A DNA stretch of 64,000 nucleotides from JAEUNX01 sp034004685 (GCA_034004685.1 JAVEWG010000009.1:1-64000); one strand, 5' to 3'. Shown: positions 1-8,849, counted from the stretch's first letter. The notes: generated by a model from the letters alone, not told the origin. Numbers and translations: made by a program.

Positions 1-1023
1 CGCTTCGAGATCGAAGTGCCGCGCCGGGTTGATCGCGCCCTGTGGGCCGAGATGGCCGGACTGGGCTGGCTCGGTCTGGCCCTGCCCGAATCCCTGGGCG
101 GGCTGGGCCTGGGCCTGGGCGCCGGGGCCCCCCTGGCGGAGATTATGGGGCGCAAGGCGGTCCCGGAACCCTTCGTGGCGGCGGCCCTCATGCCCAGCGT
201 GCTGCTGTCCCGTTGCAGCCCGGACCAGGCGCTGGTCGAGCGGCTGGCCGAGACCATCGCCGGGGGCGAAAGCCTGGTCACCGTGGCCTGGCAGGAACGT
301 GCTGGCGCCCTGGAGGCGGGGGTTGCGGCCACCCGTCTGGAAGGCGGCCGGGTCACCGGACGCAAGTGTTTCGTGCCCGTCGTGGAGGACGACAGCGTCT
401 TGCTGGTCAGCGCCCAGCGCGGCGGGGAAACGGTGGTGGTGGCGGTGGCGGCCAACGCCCCCGGGGTGAGCGTCCAGCGCCAGGCTGGTGGGCTGATGAG
501 CGTTGCCAGCGTGAGCTTCCAGGAGGCGTCCATCATGGATGGGGCCGTGCTCCTTCAGGGCGCGGCCGCCGAGGCGGCGCTGCAGGCCACCCTGGAGGCG
601 GGCCGGGTGGCGGCGGCCGCCCAGCTGACCGGTATCGCTTCGGGGGTGCTGGAAAAAACGGTGGCCTACGTGAACGAGCGGATCCAGTTCGAGCGGCCCA
701 TTGGTTCCTTTCAGAGCATTCAGCATCGCTGCGTGGACTTCCGCATTGCCGCCATGCTGGCCGGCGCGGCCTGGCGCAATGCCCAGCGCGCCTTCGATGC
801 CGATCCCCTGGCCGCGAGCACCCAGGCGGCCATCAGCGCCGCCAAGTCCCGGGGCGGGGAGGCCGCCCTGCAGGCCAGCCGGGGCAGCGTGCAGATGCAC
901 GGCGCCATGGGCTTTACCGAAGAGGGGGGCGTAGGCGTCTATCTGCGGGCAGCCATGCAGCTTTCCGCCTGGCTTGGCAACGGCACCGCCCATCGCCGGC
1001 GTTTCCTGGCAACCGCGGCATAG
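1..1023 (+). CDS. Acyl-CoA dehydrogenase, 5'-truncated by window edge
   Basis: FAD-dependent acyl-CoA dehydrogenase that introduces an alpha-beta double bond into an acyl-CoA. The frame is open from base 1, so the N-terminus lies outside the window. About 340 codons remain of the 370-390 usual for the family, and the first visible GTG is probably internal. Visible family features are the N-terminal helical stretch with WLGLALPE, a central beta domain, and the C-terminal motif QMHGAMGFTEE. The central part has the weakly conserved sequence seen in the smaller subunit of heteromeric steroid or cyclic-acid ACADs, and the usual SEPxxGSD flavin signature is absent. The next dehydrogenase starts 10 bases downstream, so the two probably form a co-translated heteromer. 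The substrate cannot be read from sequence. Confidence 0.88.
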   Translation, partial: RFEIEVPRRVDRALWAEMAGLGWLGLALPESLGGLGLGLGAGAPLAEIMGRKAVPEPFVAAALMPSVLLSRCSPDQALVERLAETIAGGESLVTVAWQERAGALEAGVAATRLEGGRVTGRKCFVPVVEDDSVLLVSAQRGGETVVVAVAANAPGVSVQRQAGGLMSVASVSFQEASIMDGAVLLQGAAAEAALQATLEAGRVAAAAQLTGIASGVLEKTVAYVNERIQFERPIGSFQSIQHRCVDFRIAAMLAGAAWRNAQRAFDADPLAASTQAAISAAKSRGGEAALQASRGSVQMHGAMGFTEEGGVGVYLRAAMQLSAWLGNGTAHRRRFLATAA

Positions 1024-1033
1024 GATTGATTTC

Positions 1034-2230
1034 ATGAATGACCCACGCGTGAACACCGATTACAACGAGCTGTCCGACGAGGAATTCCGCCGCCGCTTCC
1101 GGGAGTTCCTGGCGGCCCACTATCCCACAGAACTACGCCAGGACATGCGCCGGCCTTTCTATCGCCTGCGGGGCGATGACAAGAATGACTGGCTGAAAAC
1201 CGTGTACCAGCATGGCTGGCGCGCCCCTGCCTGGCCGAAGGAATTCGGCGGGATGGGCCTCGATTTCGGCAAGCAGCTCATCTACATGGAGGAAGTGGAG
1301 CGGGCCAGCGTCGGCCGGATCATCGACAACGGCGAGCAAATGCTCGGCCCGACCCTGATGCAGTTCGGCTCAGAGGAACAGAAGGCTTACTACCTGCCGC
1401 GCATCCTGTCCTGCGAGCACATCTGGGCCCAAGGGTATTCCGAACCGGGTTCCGGGTCCGACCTGGCTTCCCTGCGCACCCAAGCGGTGCGGGATGGGGA
1501 TCACTTCGTCGTCAATGGCCAGAAGATCTGGACCACCCAGGCCATGGAGTGCACCCACATCTTCGCCCTGGTGCGCACCAGCAAGCTCCCCAAGAAACAG
1601 CAGGGCATCAGCTTCCTGCTGATCGATCTGAAGACCCCCGGCGTCACCGTGCGGCCCATCTGCAGCATCGCCGGCGAGGAGGAACTCTGCGAGGTGTTCT
1701 TCGACAACGTCCGGGTGCCGGTAGAGAACCTGGTGGGCGAGCTGGATCAGGGCTGGACCATTGCCAAGGCCCTGCTTGGCCACGAGCGGATCTTCATCGG
1801 CAGCCCTGCCCAGGCCATCAAGGCCCTGGCGGTCGCCAAGCAGTTGGTGAAGGAGGCCGCCCTGGACCAGGATGCTGGCGTGATGGACCGGCTGGCGGTG
1901 CTGGCCGCTGATCTCCACGACTACCTCCTCCTCTACGCCGAGATGTGCGCCCAGGTGAAGGAAACGGGGGAACCCGGTCCCGAGGTGTCGGCCCTCAAGC
2001 TCATCATTTCCGAGCTGTTGCAGCGGATCACCGAATTCAACGTGGAAGTCGGCCAGGAATACGGCGGCATCGTGGGCGACGCCGTCATCGGCGGAACCAC
2101 CTTCGATTTGCACTGGCCCATGATGATGGCGCGGCCCACCACCATCTTCGCCGGGGCCAGTGAAGTGCAGCGAGACATCCTGGCCAAGGCTGTTCTGGGG
2201 ATGCCGTCCGAGTCAAAACCCAGGAAGTAA
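1034..2230 (+). CDS. Acyl-CoA dehydrogenase (FAD-binding type subunit)
   Basis: A 398-aa acyl-CoA dehydrogenase of full family length. I chose ATG 1034 because the protein then starts MNDPRVNTDYNEL, just after the stop of the preceding gene. The longer frame upstream runs through that gene. The flavin/substrate region YSEPGSGSDLASLRT and the KIWTTQA stretch are intact, and the C-terminus carries FAGASEVQRDILAKA, the usual FAD-adenosine contact. It is probably the partner of the gene ending at 1023, as in alpha2-beta2 ACADs of steroid side-chain and ring degradation. About 80 bases with two short GC-rich hairpins separate it from the next dehydrogenase. Confidence 0.95.
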   Translation: MNDPRVNTDYNELSDEEFRRRFREFLAAHYPTELRQDMRRPFYRLRGDDKNDWLKTVYQHGWRAPAWPKEFGGMGLDFGKQLIYMEEVERASVGRIIDNGEQMLGPTLMQFGSEEQKAYYLPRILSCEHIWAQGYSEPGSGSDLASLRTQAVRDGDHFVVNGQKIWTTQAMECTHIFALVRTSKLPKKQQGISFLLIDLKTPGVTVRPICSIAGEEELCEVFFDNVRVPVENLVGELDQGWTIAKALLGHERIFIGSPAQAIKALAVAKQLVKEAALDQDAGVMDRLAVLAADLHDYLLLYAEMCAQVKETGEPGPEVSALKLIISELLQRITEFNVEVGQEYGGIVGDAVIGGTTFDLHWPMMMARPTTIFAGASEVQRDILAKAVLGMPSESKPRK

Positions 2231-2313
2231 AGGTGGGGCGTTAGCCCCTCCGCGATTTGGGGCCCGCTCATGGCGGGCTTCATGTGGCCTTCCACCGTCA
2301 AGTGAATCGAGTC

Positions 2314-3480
2314 ATGACCACGACATCTACTTTCAACTTCGAGCCTTACGAAATCTCCGAGGATCTGAGCGCTCTTCGGAAAGAGGTCCGCGCTTTTGTC
2401 GCGGAGTTCGCCCCGTGCTGGACCGGCCATGATTTAGGCTTGGGCTGGTTCGGCTTCGATCTGGAATTCAGCCGGCAACTGGCCCGCCGGGGCTGGATCG
2501 GCATGACCTGGCCCAAGCAGTATGGCGGCCTGGAGCGCAGCACCATGGAGCGCTACACCGTGATCGAGGAACTGATGGCCGCCGGCGCCCCCTTGATGGC
2601 CCACTGGATCGCCGAGCGCCAGAGCGGCCCCCTGTTGCTGCGCATCGGCACCGAGGCCCAGCGCCAGCGCTTCCTGCCCCTGATCACCCGGGGCGAGATC
2701 TCTTTCTGCATCGGCCTGTCCGAACCCGACGCCGGCTCCGATCTGGCCGCCATCCGCTCCCGGGCGACCCGCGTGGAAGGCGGCTGGCGCCTCAATGGCC
2801 GCAAGATCTGGACCACCAACGCCCACAAGTGCCAGTTCATGATCGCCCTGATCCGGACCGCCGGTTCCCCGGAGACGGAAAAGCATAAGGGCTTGTCCCA
2901 GTTCCTGATCGATCTTTCCTGGCCCGGCGTTGAGGTCCGTCCCATCAAGGATTTGACCGGGGAAGAGCATTTCAACGAAATCGTTTTCGAGGATGTCTTC
3001 ATTCCCGAGGACATGCTGGTGGGCCAGGAAGGGGACGGATGGGCCCAGGCCAATGCCGAGCTGGCCTTCGAGCGTAGCGGCCCCGATCGCTTCTTCAGTT
3101 CCTTTCCGCTGCTGCCGGCCGCCGTTGATGCCCTGGCGGCCAAGGGTGGGCCGGATCGGCTGGCGGCGCGCAGGATTGGCGAAGCCGTGGCGCAGCTGAC
3201 GGTTCTGCGTCAGATGTCCCTTTCCATCCAGGGCATGCTCGAGGCCGGCAAGATGCCCGGCCAGGAAGCCGCGCTGGTCAAGCAATTGGGTACCTCCTAC
3301 GAGCAACGGACACCGGAGCTCGTGCGGGAGGCCCTGGATCTGAAGCCGGGTCTGCACCAGGACGATCGTCTGGGAGAGATGACGGCATTCCTTACTCAGT
3401 TCTCTCCGACCTTCAGCCTGCGGGGCGGAGCCCGGGAAATTTTGCGCGGCATCATTGCCAAGGGGTTGGGCCTACGATGA
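2314..3480 (+). CDS. Acyl-CoA dehydrogenase
   Basis: A 388-aa acyl-CoA dehydrogenase. The start is set at ATG 2314 (MTTTSTFNFEPYEIS); an in-frame TTG at 2257 would only add a non-conserved leader. GLSEPDAGSDLAAIRS and GRKIWTTNAHKC form the flavin and substrate loops, and GGAREILRGIIAKGLG is the C-terminal FAD contact. The last four bases (ATGA) overlap the start of the next dehydrogenase, so this pair is translationally coupled. This repeats the large/small pairing seen in the two upstream genes. By family knowledge such pairs act on branched or polycyclic acyl-CoAs, but the substrate here is inference. Confidence 0.95.
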   Translation: MTTTSTFNFEPYEISEDLSALRKEVRAFVAEFAPCWTGHDLGLGWFGFDLEFSRQLARRGWIGMTWPKQYGGLERSTMERYTVIEELMAAGAPLMAHWIAERQSGPLLLRIGTEAQRQRFLPLITRGEISFCIGLSEPDAGSDLAAIRSRATRVEGGWRLNGRKIWTTNAHKCQFMIALIRTAGSPETEKHKGLSQFLIDLSWPGVEVRPIKDLTGEEHFNEIVFEDVFIPEDMLVGQEGDGWAQANAELAFERSGPDRFFSSFPLLPAAVDALAAKGGPDRLAARRIGEAVAQLTVLRQMSLSIQGMLEAGKMPGQEAALVKQLGTSYEQRTPELVREALDLKPGLHQDDRLGEMTAFLTQFSPTFSLRGGAREILRGIIAKGLGLR

Positions 3481-4523
3481 GCGACAACATGAACGTCGGC
3501 GCAATGCTGACCGAACAACTGGACCGTTTGTTCGAAAAATCAGTCACCCGGACCGTCCTGGTGGATGCCGAGGCAGGTAAGCTGCCCGAGGCCTTGTGGG
3601 CGGAACTGGAGAATATCGGCGTGACCTATGCCCTGGTGCCGGAGGAGTCCGGCGGGGTTGGCTTGTCCTGGGCCGACACCGTCGGCGTCTGGCAGGCGAT
3701 CGGTTTCCACGCGGCGCCGGTGCCCCTGGGTGAAACCATGATCGGCCGCTGGGCGCTGGCCCTGGCCGGGATCGATATTCCAGAGGGCCCCCTGGCGATT
3801 GCCGAGGATCTGCTGCAGCTGGATGCCGCTGGCGCCTTGCACGGTGACGGGATCAAGCTGCCCTGGGCGGATCAGGCCGGCCACTTCGTGGCGGTCGCCC
3901 AGGGTCAGGATGGTCTGCGCCTGTGCCTGGTGCGCCGTGCCGACGTGGTTTCGGCGCCCGCGGCGACCATCAGCCGCATCCCCTGTGGCCGGCTCTCCCT
4001 GGCCAAGGTGGCGCCCGTCGCGGTGGCGCCGCTGCCTGCCGCTTTGGGCCCCCTCGGCCTGCTGGCCCATTTGGCGGTGCTGCGGGCGACCCAGATGGGC
4101 GGTTGCCTCGATCGCCTGCTGGCGCTCTGCGTGGATTACGGCAATACCCGGGTGCAGTTCGGCAAGCCTCTGGGCAAGTTCCAGGCTATCCAGCACATGA
4201 TCGCGACCCTGGCCGAGCAGGCCGCCGCCGCTCGGGTGGCGGGCGCCTTTGGCTGCCGCAGCCTCGACAAGGGTGACCCCGAATTTGGCGCCGCCGTGGC
4301 CAAGATCCAGGTGGGGCAATCAGCCACCGCCGCGGCTGCCATCGCGCACCAGGTGTTTGGGGCCATGGGCGTGACCGACGAGCATTCCCTGCACTTTTTC
4401 ACCCGCCGTCTGTGGCAATGGCGCGATGAAGGGGAGAGCGAGCATTGGTGGGCCGAGCGTCTGGGGCGTTACGTGGTTAGCGCCGGTAGTGCTGCCCTGT
4501 GGCCCAATTTGATCAATTGGTGA
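3477..4523 (+). CDS. Acyl-CoA dehydrogenase, small-subunit type
   Basis: A 348-aa divergent acyl-CoA dehydrogenase, shorter than its neighbours. It starts inside the stop of the preceding gene (ATGA overlap at 3477-3480). The C-terminal half keeps the family fold (QFGKPLGKFQAIQHMIA, then HQVFGAMGVTDEHSLHFFTRR). The N-terminal half is poorly conserved and no SEPxxGSD flavin loop is visible. That pattern is typical of the subunit that completes a heteromeric ACAD rather than acting alone. A rho-independent terminator 45 bases downstream ends the dehydrogenase transcript before the acyl-CoA synthetase gene. Confidence 0.9.
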   Translation: MSDNMNVGAMLTEQLDRLFEKSVTRTVLVDAEAGKLPEALWAELENIGVTYALVPEESGGVGLSWADTVGVWQAIGFHAAPVPLGETMIGRWALALAGIDIPEGPLAIAEDLLQLDAAGALHGDGIKLPWADQAGHFVAVAQGQDGLRLCLVRRADVVSAPAATISRIPCGRLSLAKVAPVAVAPLPAALGPLGLLAHLAVLRATQMGGCLDRLLALCVDYGNTRVQFGKPLGKFQAIQHMIATLAEQAAAARVAGAFGCRSLDKGDPEFGAAVAKIQVGQSATAAAAIAHQVFGAMGVTDEHSLHFFTRRLWQWRDEGESEHWWAERLGRYVVSAGSAALWPNLINW

Positions 4524-4568
4524 CCATCGGCGAGGGGTTCGCTGCCTAGCTTAGCGAATCCCCTTGCA

Positions 4569-4598
4569 GGAGCCCTTGCCGGGGCTCCAATCGTTTTT
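4569..4598 (+). terminator. Rho-independent terminator after the dehydrogenase operon
   Basis: GGAGCCC (4569-4575) pairs with GGGCTCC (4582-4588) around a 6-base loop and is followed by five T residues at 4594-4598. A second stem (GGGGTTCGCT pairing with AGCGAATCCCC, one bulge) lies just upstream. Confidence 0.8.
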
Positions 4599-4649
4599 CC
4601 CATGCCGCCGAGGAAGGCGCTATGCCATCAGCTCGAACATGGGGGATCC

Positions 4650-4678
4650 TTGACGGATTTGTCCCCGGTGTCTTAGAT
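4650..4678 (+). promoter_or_regulatory. Sigma-70-type promoter for the acyl-CoA synthetase gene
   Basis: TTGACG (4650-4655), a 17-base spacer and TTAGAT (4673-4678) lie between the upstream terminator and the start codon at 4716. The -35 matches consensus in five of six positions; the -10 is weaker. This would give a leader of about 30 bases with GGAGA ahead of the ATG. Confidence 0.5.
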
Positions 4679-4715
4679 ACGGCTCCGGAGATGGATCAAC
4701 CATTCGGAGAAGCCA

Positions 4716-6269
4716 ATGCATAATTTCCTCCCCTTGAGTTTGGGTCATCTGCTGGAAACCAACGCGCGCCGGTTCAGGGATGTTCCGGCCTGGGTCATGG
4801 GCGAGCGGTCCATTACCCACGGCGAATTGCTGATTCGGGCACGGCAACTGGCTTCCGCCTTGCACAACACCGGTCTGCGCCGCCAGGACCGGGTCGGCAT
4901 CCTGTCGATGAACTCCCTGGAATACGCGGAGACCCTGGCCGCCGCCCAGTACAGCGGCATCATCGTCGCCACGGTGAATTTCCGCCTGGCCGGGCCGGAA
5001 ATGCGTTACATCATCAATGACGCGACACCCGAGGTGTTGATCTTCGAAGCCCAATATCTTCCGGTCATCGAAACCCTGCGGTCAGAGCTCCCCAGCGTCA
5101 AGACCTACGTCTGCATCGGTGGCGAAACCGAGTGGGCGCAAAACTACGAGGCCTTCGTGGCCTCCGGCGATCCCGCCGGTCCGGGTTTTGTCGCCACCGA
5201 AGATGATATCTACTGCATCGTTTATACCAGCGGCACCACCGGCAAGCCCAAGGGCTGTGTCTGGGGCCACCGGGAAACTCTGGCGGCGGGGCAGATCTGT
5301 TCCGGGGAAATGCAGACCGGCCCCACCGACCGGATCCTGCTGGTCATGCCCCTGTTCCATGTGGGCGCCATGTGGATGGGCTTGGCGGTTTCCTACCGAG
5401 GGGGTACCTGCTACCTCCACCGCCAGTACGATCCGGACCACGCCCTGGACACCATCGGGCGGGAACGCATCACCGTGCTGCACTTCGCCCCCACCATGGT
5501 GCACATGCTGCTGGAGTCTCCCAAGGCGGCCTCCTGCGATTTTTCCAGCGTGCGCACCGTGGTGTATTCCGCCGCCCCCATGCCGACCCCCTTGCTACGC
5601 CAAGCCATCAAGATGTTCGGTCGAGTCTTCATCAACCTCTATGGCCAGTCCGAGGTGATCACTTCCGGTCTGGATCGGGGTTTGCATCACCCGGATGGGA
5701 CGGAGCGGGAGCGCCGTTGGTTGAGTTCGGTCGGGCATCCGTTCCCCAATACCCTGGTGCGTATCGTGGACGACCACGGTCAGGATTGTCCCCAGGGGGA
5801 GCCCGGCGAGATCGTGGTCAAGACCGTTTGCATGTTCCGGGGTTACTGGAACAACAGCGCCGCCACCCTCAACACCATCCGCGATGGCTGGTGCTTCTCC
5901 GGGGACATGGGGCGCATCGACGAGGACGGCATCCTTTATCTGGTGGACCGCAAGAAGGACATGATCATTTCCGGCGGCGAGAACATCTACTCCCGGGAAG
6001 TTGAGGAGGCCGTGCTGCAGCATCTGGCGGTATCCGAATGCGCGGTGATCGGCCAGCCTGACGACAAGTGGGGCGAGGTGGTCTGCGCGGTGGTGGTTCT
6101 CAAGGCGGGCATGAGCGCCACCGAGGAGGAGCTCATCGACCATGCCAAGACCTTGATCGCCAGCTACAAGAAGCCCAAGCAAGTGATTTTTGCCAAGGAG
6201 CTGCCGAAACTGGCCACTGGCAAGATCAACAAGATCGAGCTGCGCAATCTGTACACCAAGAAGGGCTGA
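4716..6269 (+). CDS. Acyl-CoA synthetase (AMP-forming, FadD-like)
   Basis: A 517-aa ANL-superfamily ligase that activates a carboxylic acid to its CoA thioester through an acyl-adenylate. The P-loop TSGTTGKPKG is at residues 171-180. Further motifs are LYGQSE (A5), the SGDMGRIDEDG stretch (A7), VDRKKDMIISGGENIYS (hinge), and the C-terminal catalytic lysine in LATGKINK. All motifs are intact and the length is normal. It follows four acyl-CoA dehydrogenases but sits behind a terminator with its own promoter, so co-regulation would be separate. Together they suggest breakdown of a fatty, steroid-derived or cyclic acid; the sequence alone does not say which. A terminator follows at 6361. Confidence 0.93.
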   Translation: MHNFLPLSLGHLLETNARRFRDVPAWVMGERSITHGELLIRARQLASALHNTGLRRQDRVGILSMNSLEYAETLAAAQYSGIIVATVNFRLAGPEMRYIINDATPEVLIFEAQYLPVIETLRSELPSVKTYVCIGGETEWAQNYEAFVASGDPAGPGFVATEDDIYCIVYTSGTTGKPKGCVWGHRETLAAGQICSGEMQTGPTDRILLVMPLFHVGAMWMGLAVSYRGGTCYLHRQYDPDHALDTIGRERITVLHFAPTMVHMLLESPKAASCDFSSVRTVVYSAAPMPTPLLRQAIKMFGRVFINLYGQSEVITSGLDRGLHHPDGTERERRWLSSVGHPFPNTLVRIVDDHGQDCPQGEPGEIVVKTVCMFRGYWNNSAATLNTIRDGWCFSGDMGRIDEDGILYLVDRKKDMIISGGENIYSREVEEAVLQHLAVSECAVIGQPDDKWGEVVCAVVVLKAGMSATEEELIDHAKTLIASYKKPKQVIFAKELPKLATGKINKIELRNLYTKKG

Positions 6270-6360
6270 AGGGGGCAGCGGGGGCTTATGAACCAGCTCC
6301 CGAGCCCGGCCAGGCCAAGCCAAGGCGATAGAGGTTTCCCGAGCCATCGTCCTTGGGCAT

Positions 6361-6408
6361 AACCCCGGTGAAAACTTCGGAGAATTCCGATGTTGCCACC
6401 GGGGTTTT
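6361..6408 (+). terminator. Terminator after the acyl-CoA synthetase
   Basis: AACCCCGGTG (6361-6370) pairs perfectly with CACCGGGGTT (6397-6406), and TTTT ends at 6408. A smaller hairpin (TCGGA pairing with TCCGA) sits inside the loop. The rest of 6270-6457 shows no gene. Confidence 0.75.
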
Positions 6409-6457
6409 CATGTTTGGATCAGGAATCGATGGGGGAAGGCCTGGCGGTGCCGCGAGT

Positions 6458-6634
6458 TCAGGCGTAGATATCCACGGCTCTACCCCCAGGCTGGGACGGG
6501 GCGTAAAGATCCGCGACGGCGGCCTGGCGATTGGTCGAGGTGCCTCCTTTCATGCCCACGCCAGGTTCCTTCCCTTGTTCGCGGGTGATTTCCGCCTGGA
6601 CCTGACGCGCCATCTGGGCGGCCTTGGCCGCCAC
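6458..6634 (-). CDS. Small unknown protein, possibly the tail of a frameshifted gene
   Basis: A 58-aa ORF from GTG 6634 with AGGA seven bases upstream. It reads MAAKAAQMARQVQAE, then TREQGKEP, and ends RAVDIYA. Codon third positions are GC-rich like the neighbours, unlike the other frames here. Upstream, from ATG 6740, a different minus-strand frame has coding-like codon use for about 22 codons (MTLSGLSQQPGAYL...) and then loses it, just where this frame becomes coding-like. This is either an intact mini-gene or a longer gene of about 90 codons broken by one base near 6670. It lies 132 bases beyond the rlmF stop on the same strand. I do not recognise the family. Confidence 0.4.
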   Translation of the reverse strand: MAAKAAQMARQVQAEITREQGKEPGVGMKGGTSTNRQAAVADLYAPSQPGGRAVDIYA

Positions 6635-6766
6635 GGCGTGATCCTGGGCGGAAGGGTCGGCCGGTGCCTGCCTCGGGCCGGCTGGAGATGAGCCGGGGCA
6701 GGTAAGCGCCGGGTTGCTGGCTCAAGCCGGAGAGGGTCATGGCTGCAGCCCGTCGAAAAGGGTTCT

Positions 6767-7840
6767 TCAGTCTAGTCCAGGCTTATCCAACGGCCAGCGG
6801 GCCTTGGCCCAGTGAGCGCGTTCCCCCGGGTTGAGGAAGCTCCAGGCCAGGATCCGGCTGTGCTTTTGACCCTGGGCCATGGGGATGACCCGGATGGTCC
6901 GGACGCCCACCTGGCGCAGGATGCCTTCCAGGTGGGGCAGGGTTTCGGCCTTGGACAGGAGGCTGGTGAACCACAGGCAGCGGCGGGGGATCTGGGCGCT
7001 TTCCCGGATCATCCGATCCAGAAAGCCCCGTTCGCCCCCGGGGCACCATAGCTCATGGGCTTGCCCGCCGAAATTGAGGCGGGGCTTGGCCCCGGTGTCT
7101 TCCCCCGCGGTTTTGCCGAGCTGGCGCCACTTGCGTTCTGCGGCGGCCCGGGCTTCCGCCGCGCTGGCGTGGAAAGGCGGGTTGCACAGGCTCAGGTCGA
7201 ATTTTTCGCCGGAGCGCAGCAGGCCGAAGAAGATATGTTCCGCCACGGGCTGGTGGCGCAGCGCGATGGTGCCAGTGAGTCCGTTAGCGGCCAGGATCCC
7301 CTGGGCATTGGCCAGGGCGGCAGGGTCCATATCCACCCCGAGGAAGCGCCAGCCGTATTCGGCGTACCCCAGTAGGGGGTAGATGCAGTTGGCGCCCACG
7401 CCGATATCCAGTACCCGCAGCTTCGGTCCCCGGGGGATGGCCCCGCCGTGGCATTCGGCCAGGAGGTCCGCCAGGTGATGGAGGTAATCGACCCGGCCGG
7501 GGATGGGGGGGCACAGGGCGCCGGGGGGGATATCCCATGACCGGATGCCGTAGGCCATGGCCAGCAGGGCCTGGTTGAGGGCCTTGACCGCCGCCGGTTC
7601 GGCGAAGTCGATGCTGGGATTGCCCGCCGGCGTGGTGACGAGATGGCGGGCAAGCTCGGGGAAGGCGGCAGTCAGGGCGGCGAAATCGTAGCTCTGGCGG
7701 TGGCGATTGCGGGGATGGAGGCCGACCTTGGGCGGACGGGCTGCCTCGGCAGTGGAGGCGGCCTGGGGTCTCGGGGCGACGCGCCGGGTAGGCGCGGGCT
7801 TGCGGGGTGAGGGCTTGGGGCGCCGGCCCTGGGTAATCAC
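6767..7840 (-). CDS. rlmF: 23S rRNA (adenine-1618-N6)-methyltransferase RlmF
   Basis: A 357-aa SAM-dependent methyltransferase expected to methylate N6 of A1618 in 23S rRNA (YbiN/RlmF family). The SAM-binding motif LDIGVGANCIYP is at residues 144-155, GVDMDP follows, and the catalytic NPPF is at 220-223 (LCNPPFHAS), which is diagnostic for N6-adenine enzymes. The first 40 residues are a basic, proline- and alanine-rich tail. Translation starts at a GTG that overlaps the stop of the upstream gene (GTGA), so the two are coupled. Being downstream of dnaE2 and the lactamase-fold gene, it may share transcripts with the mutagenesis cassette. Confidence 0.93.
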   Translation of the reverse strand: MITQGRRPKPSPRKPAPTRRVAPRPQAASTAEAARPPKVGLHPRNRHRQSYDFAALTAAFPELARHLVTTPAGNPSIDFAEPAAVKALNQALLAMAYGIRSWDIPPGALCPPIPGRVDYLHHLADLLAECHGGAIPRGPKLRVLDIGVGANCIYPLLGYAEYGWRFLGVDMDPAALANAQGILAANGLTGTIALRHQPVAEHIFFGLLRSGEKFDLSLCNPPFHASAAEARAAAERKWRQLGKTAGEDTGAKPRLNFGGQAHELWCPGGERGFLDRMIRESAQIPRRCLWFTSLLSKAETLPHLEGILRQVGVRTIRVIPMAQGQKHSRILAWSFLNPGERAHWAKARWPLDKPGLD

Positions 7841-8793
7841 TCTTGGACCGGACCGAATTCGATGGGCACCCAGGCATAGCCCCGGGGCTCGGCCCGGACG
7901 TGGCCAATGCCGGGGAAGGGCAGGTGCATGCCCGCCACCAGCAGCTTTTCCTTGGCGACCCGCTTGAACAGGGCCTTGCGGGTAAGCACCGCTTGCTTGG
8001 CATCCACGTCGAACTCGATGGCGACTTCCGGGCGGCGGAACTGGACCGCGTGGTTGTGCACGATGTCTCCCCAGATCAGCAGCCGGGCATCCCCGGAGCT
8101 CACCAGGTAGGCGCTGTGGCCTGGCGTGTGGCCACCGGCGGCCACGCTGCGGATGCCGGGAGCGAGTTCCTGGTCGTCGCCAAAGGTCTTGAAGCGGCCC
8201 GCTTCCCGGTAGGGGGTGGTGGCGTTCTGGGCCATCTGGAAGAAGGGTTGGGCTTCCTGGGGGGCCATGGCCGCCACTTCCGGGCTCAGCCAGAACTCGG
8301 CCTCGGCCTTGGCGGCCCAGATCTCGGCCTTGGGAAAGAGCGGCTTGCCTTCGGCATCCAGCAGGCCATTGACGTGATCGCCGTGGAGGTGGGTCAGCAG
8401 CACCGCGTCCACCTGGGCCGGCTCAAAGCCCGCCGCCCGCAAGTTGGCCGCTACCTTGCCCAGGCTGGGGCCGAACAGGCCGGCTGCCCCGGCATCCACC
8501 AGGATCAGCTTGTCGCCGGTATTCAGGAGGTAGGCGTTGACGGCGGTCTGGACCGCCGGCCCCTGGAGGAACATGTGGGCCAGTAAGCGTTGGGCCTGGG
8601 CCTGGGTGGTGTTCTTGAGGAGCTTGGTGTCCAGGGAAACCGGGCCGTCATAGAGGGCGGTGACCTCGATCTTGCCCACCATCAGACGGTAGTAGCCGGG
8701 TACCTGGGTTTTTTGCAGAGGGGCTTCGGCGGTGGCGAGTCCGCTCCAGGCCAGGAGCAGGACGAGCAGGAAGCGGGGGACGACATGGGCCAT
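7837..8793 (-). CDS. Secreted metallo-beta-lactamase-fold hydrolase
   Basis: A 318-aa MBL-fold protein with an N-terminal signal peptide (FLLVLLLAWSGLATA, probable cleavage after TA around residue 22), so periplasmic or secreted. The zinc motif HLHGDH is at 135-140, followed by HTPGHSAY and WGDIVHNHAVQ, which supply the later metal ligands. The start ATG 8793 was chosen for the signal peptide; the frame stays open far upstream only as an antisense-like extension through dnaE2. It resembles quorum-quenching or methyl-parathion-hydrolase-like MBL proteins, but the substrate is unknown. It ends in a 4-base overlap with rlmF. Confidence 0.9.
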   Translation of the reverse strand: MAHVVPRFLLVLLLAWSGLATAEAPLQKTQVPGYYRLMVGKIEVTALYDGPVSLDTKLLKNTTQAQAQRLLAHMFLQGPAVQTAVNAYLLNTGDKLILVDAGAAGLFGPSLGKVAANLRAAGFEPAQVDAVLLTHLHGDHVNGLLDAEGKPLFPKAEIWAAKAEAEFWLSPEVAAMAPQEAQPFFQMAQNATTPYREAGRFKTFGDDQELAPGIRSVAAGGHTPGHSAYLVSSGDARLLIWGDIVHNHAVQFRRPEVAIEFDVDAKQAVLTRKALFKRVAKEKLLVAGMHLPFPGIGHVRAEPRGYAWVPIEFGPVQE

Positions 8794-8849
8794 GGCGATG
8801 ATCCGGAAAACAGCGGAATCTGCATTATTCCATGGCTGTCGGGGGATGG

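Noticed and set aside
2231..2313. Two hairpins between the second and third dehydrogenase genes as a terminator
   Set aside because: Stems are short and followed by mixed sequence rather than a T-run; at most weak attenuation.
6270..6457. Plus-strand ORF starting at 6353 through the terminator
   Set aside because: It begins inside the acyl-CoA synthetase terminator and is antisense to the better-supported small minus-strand ORF.
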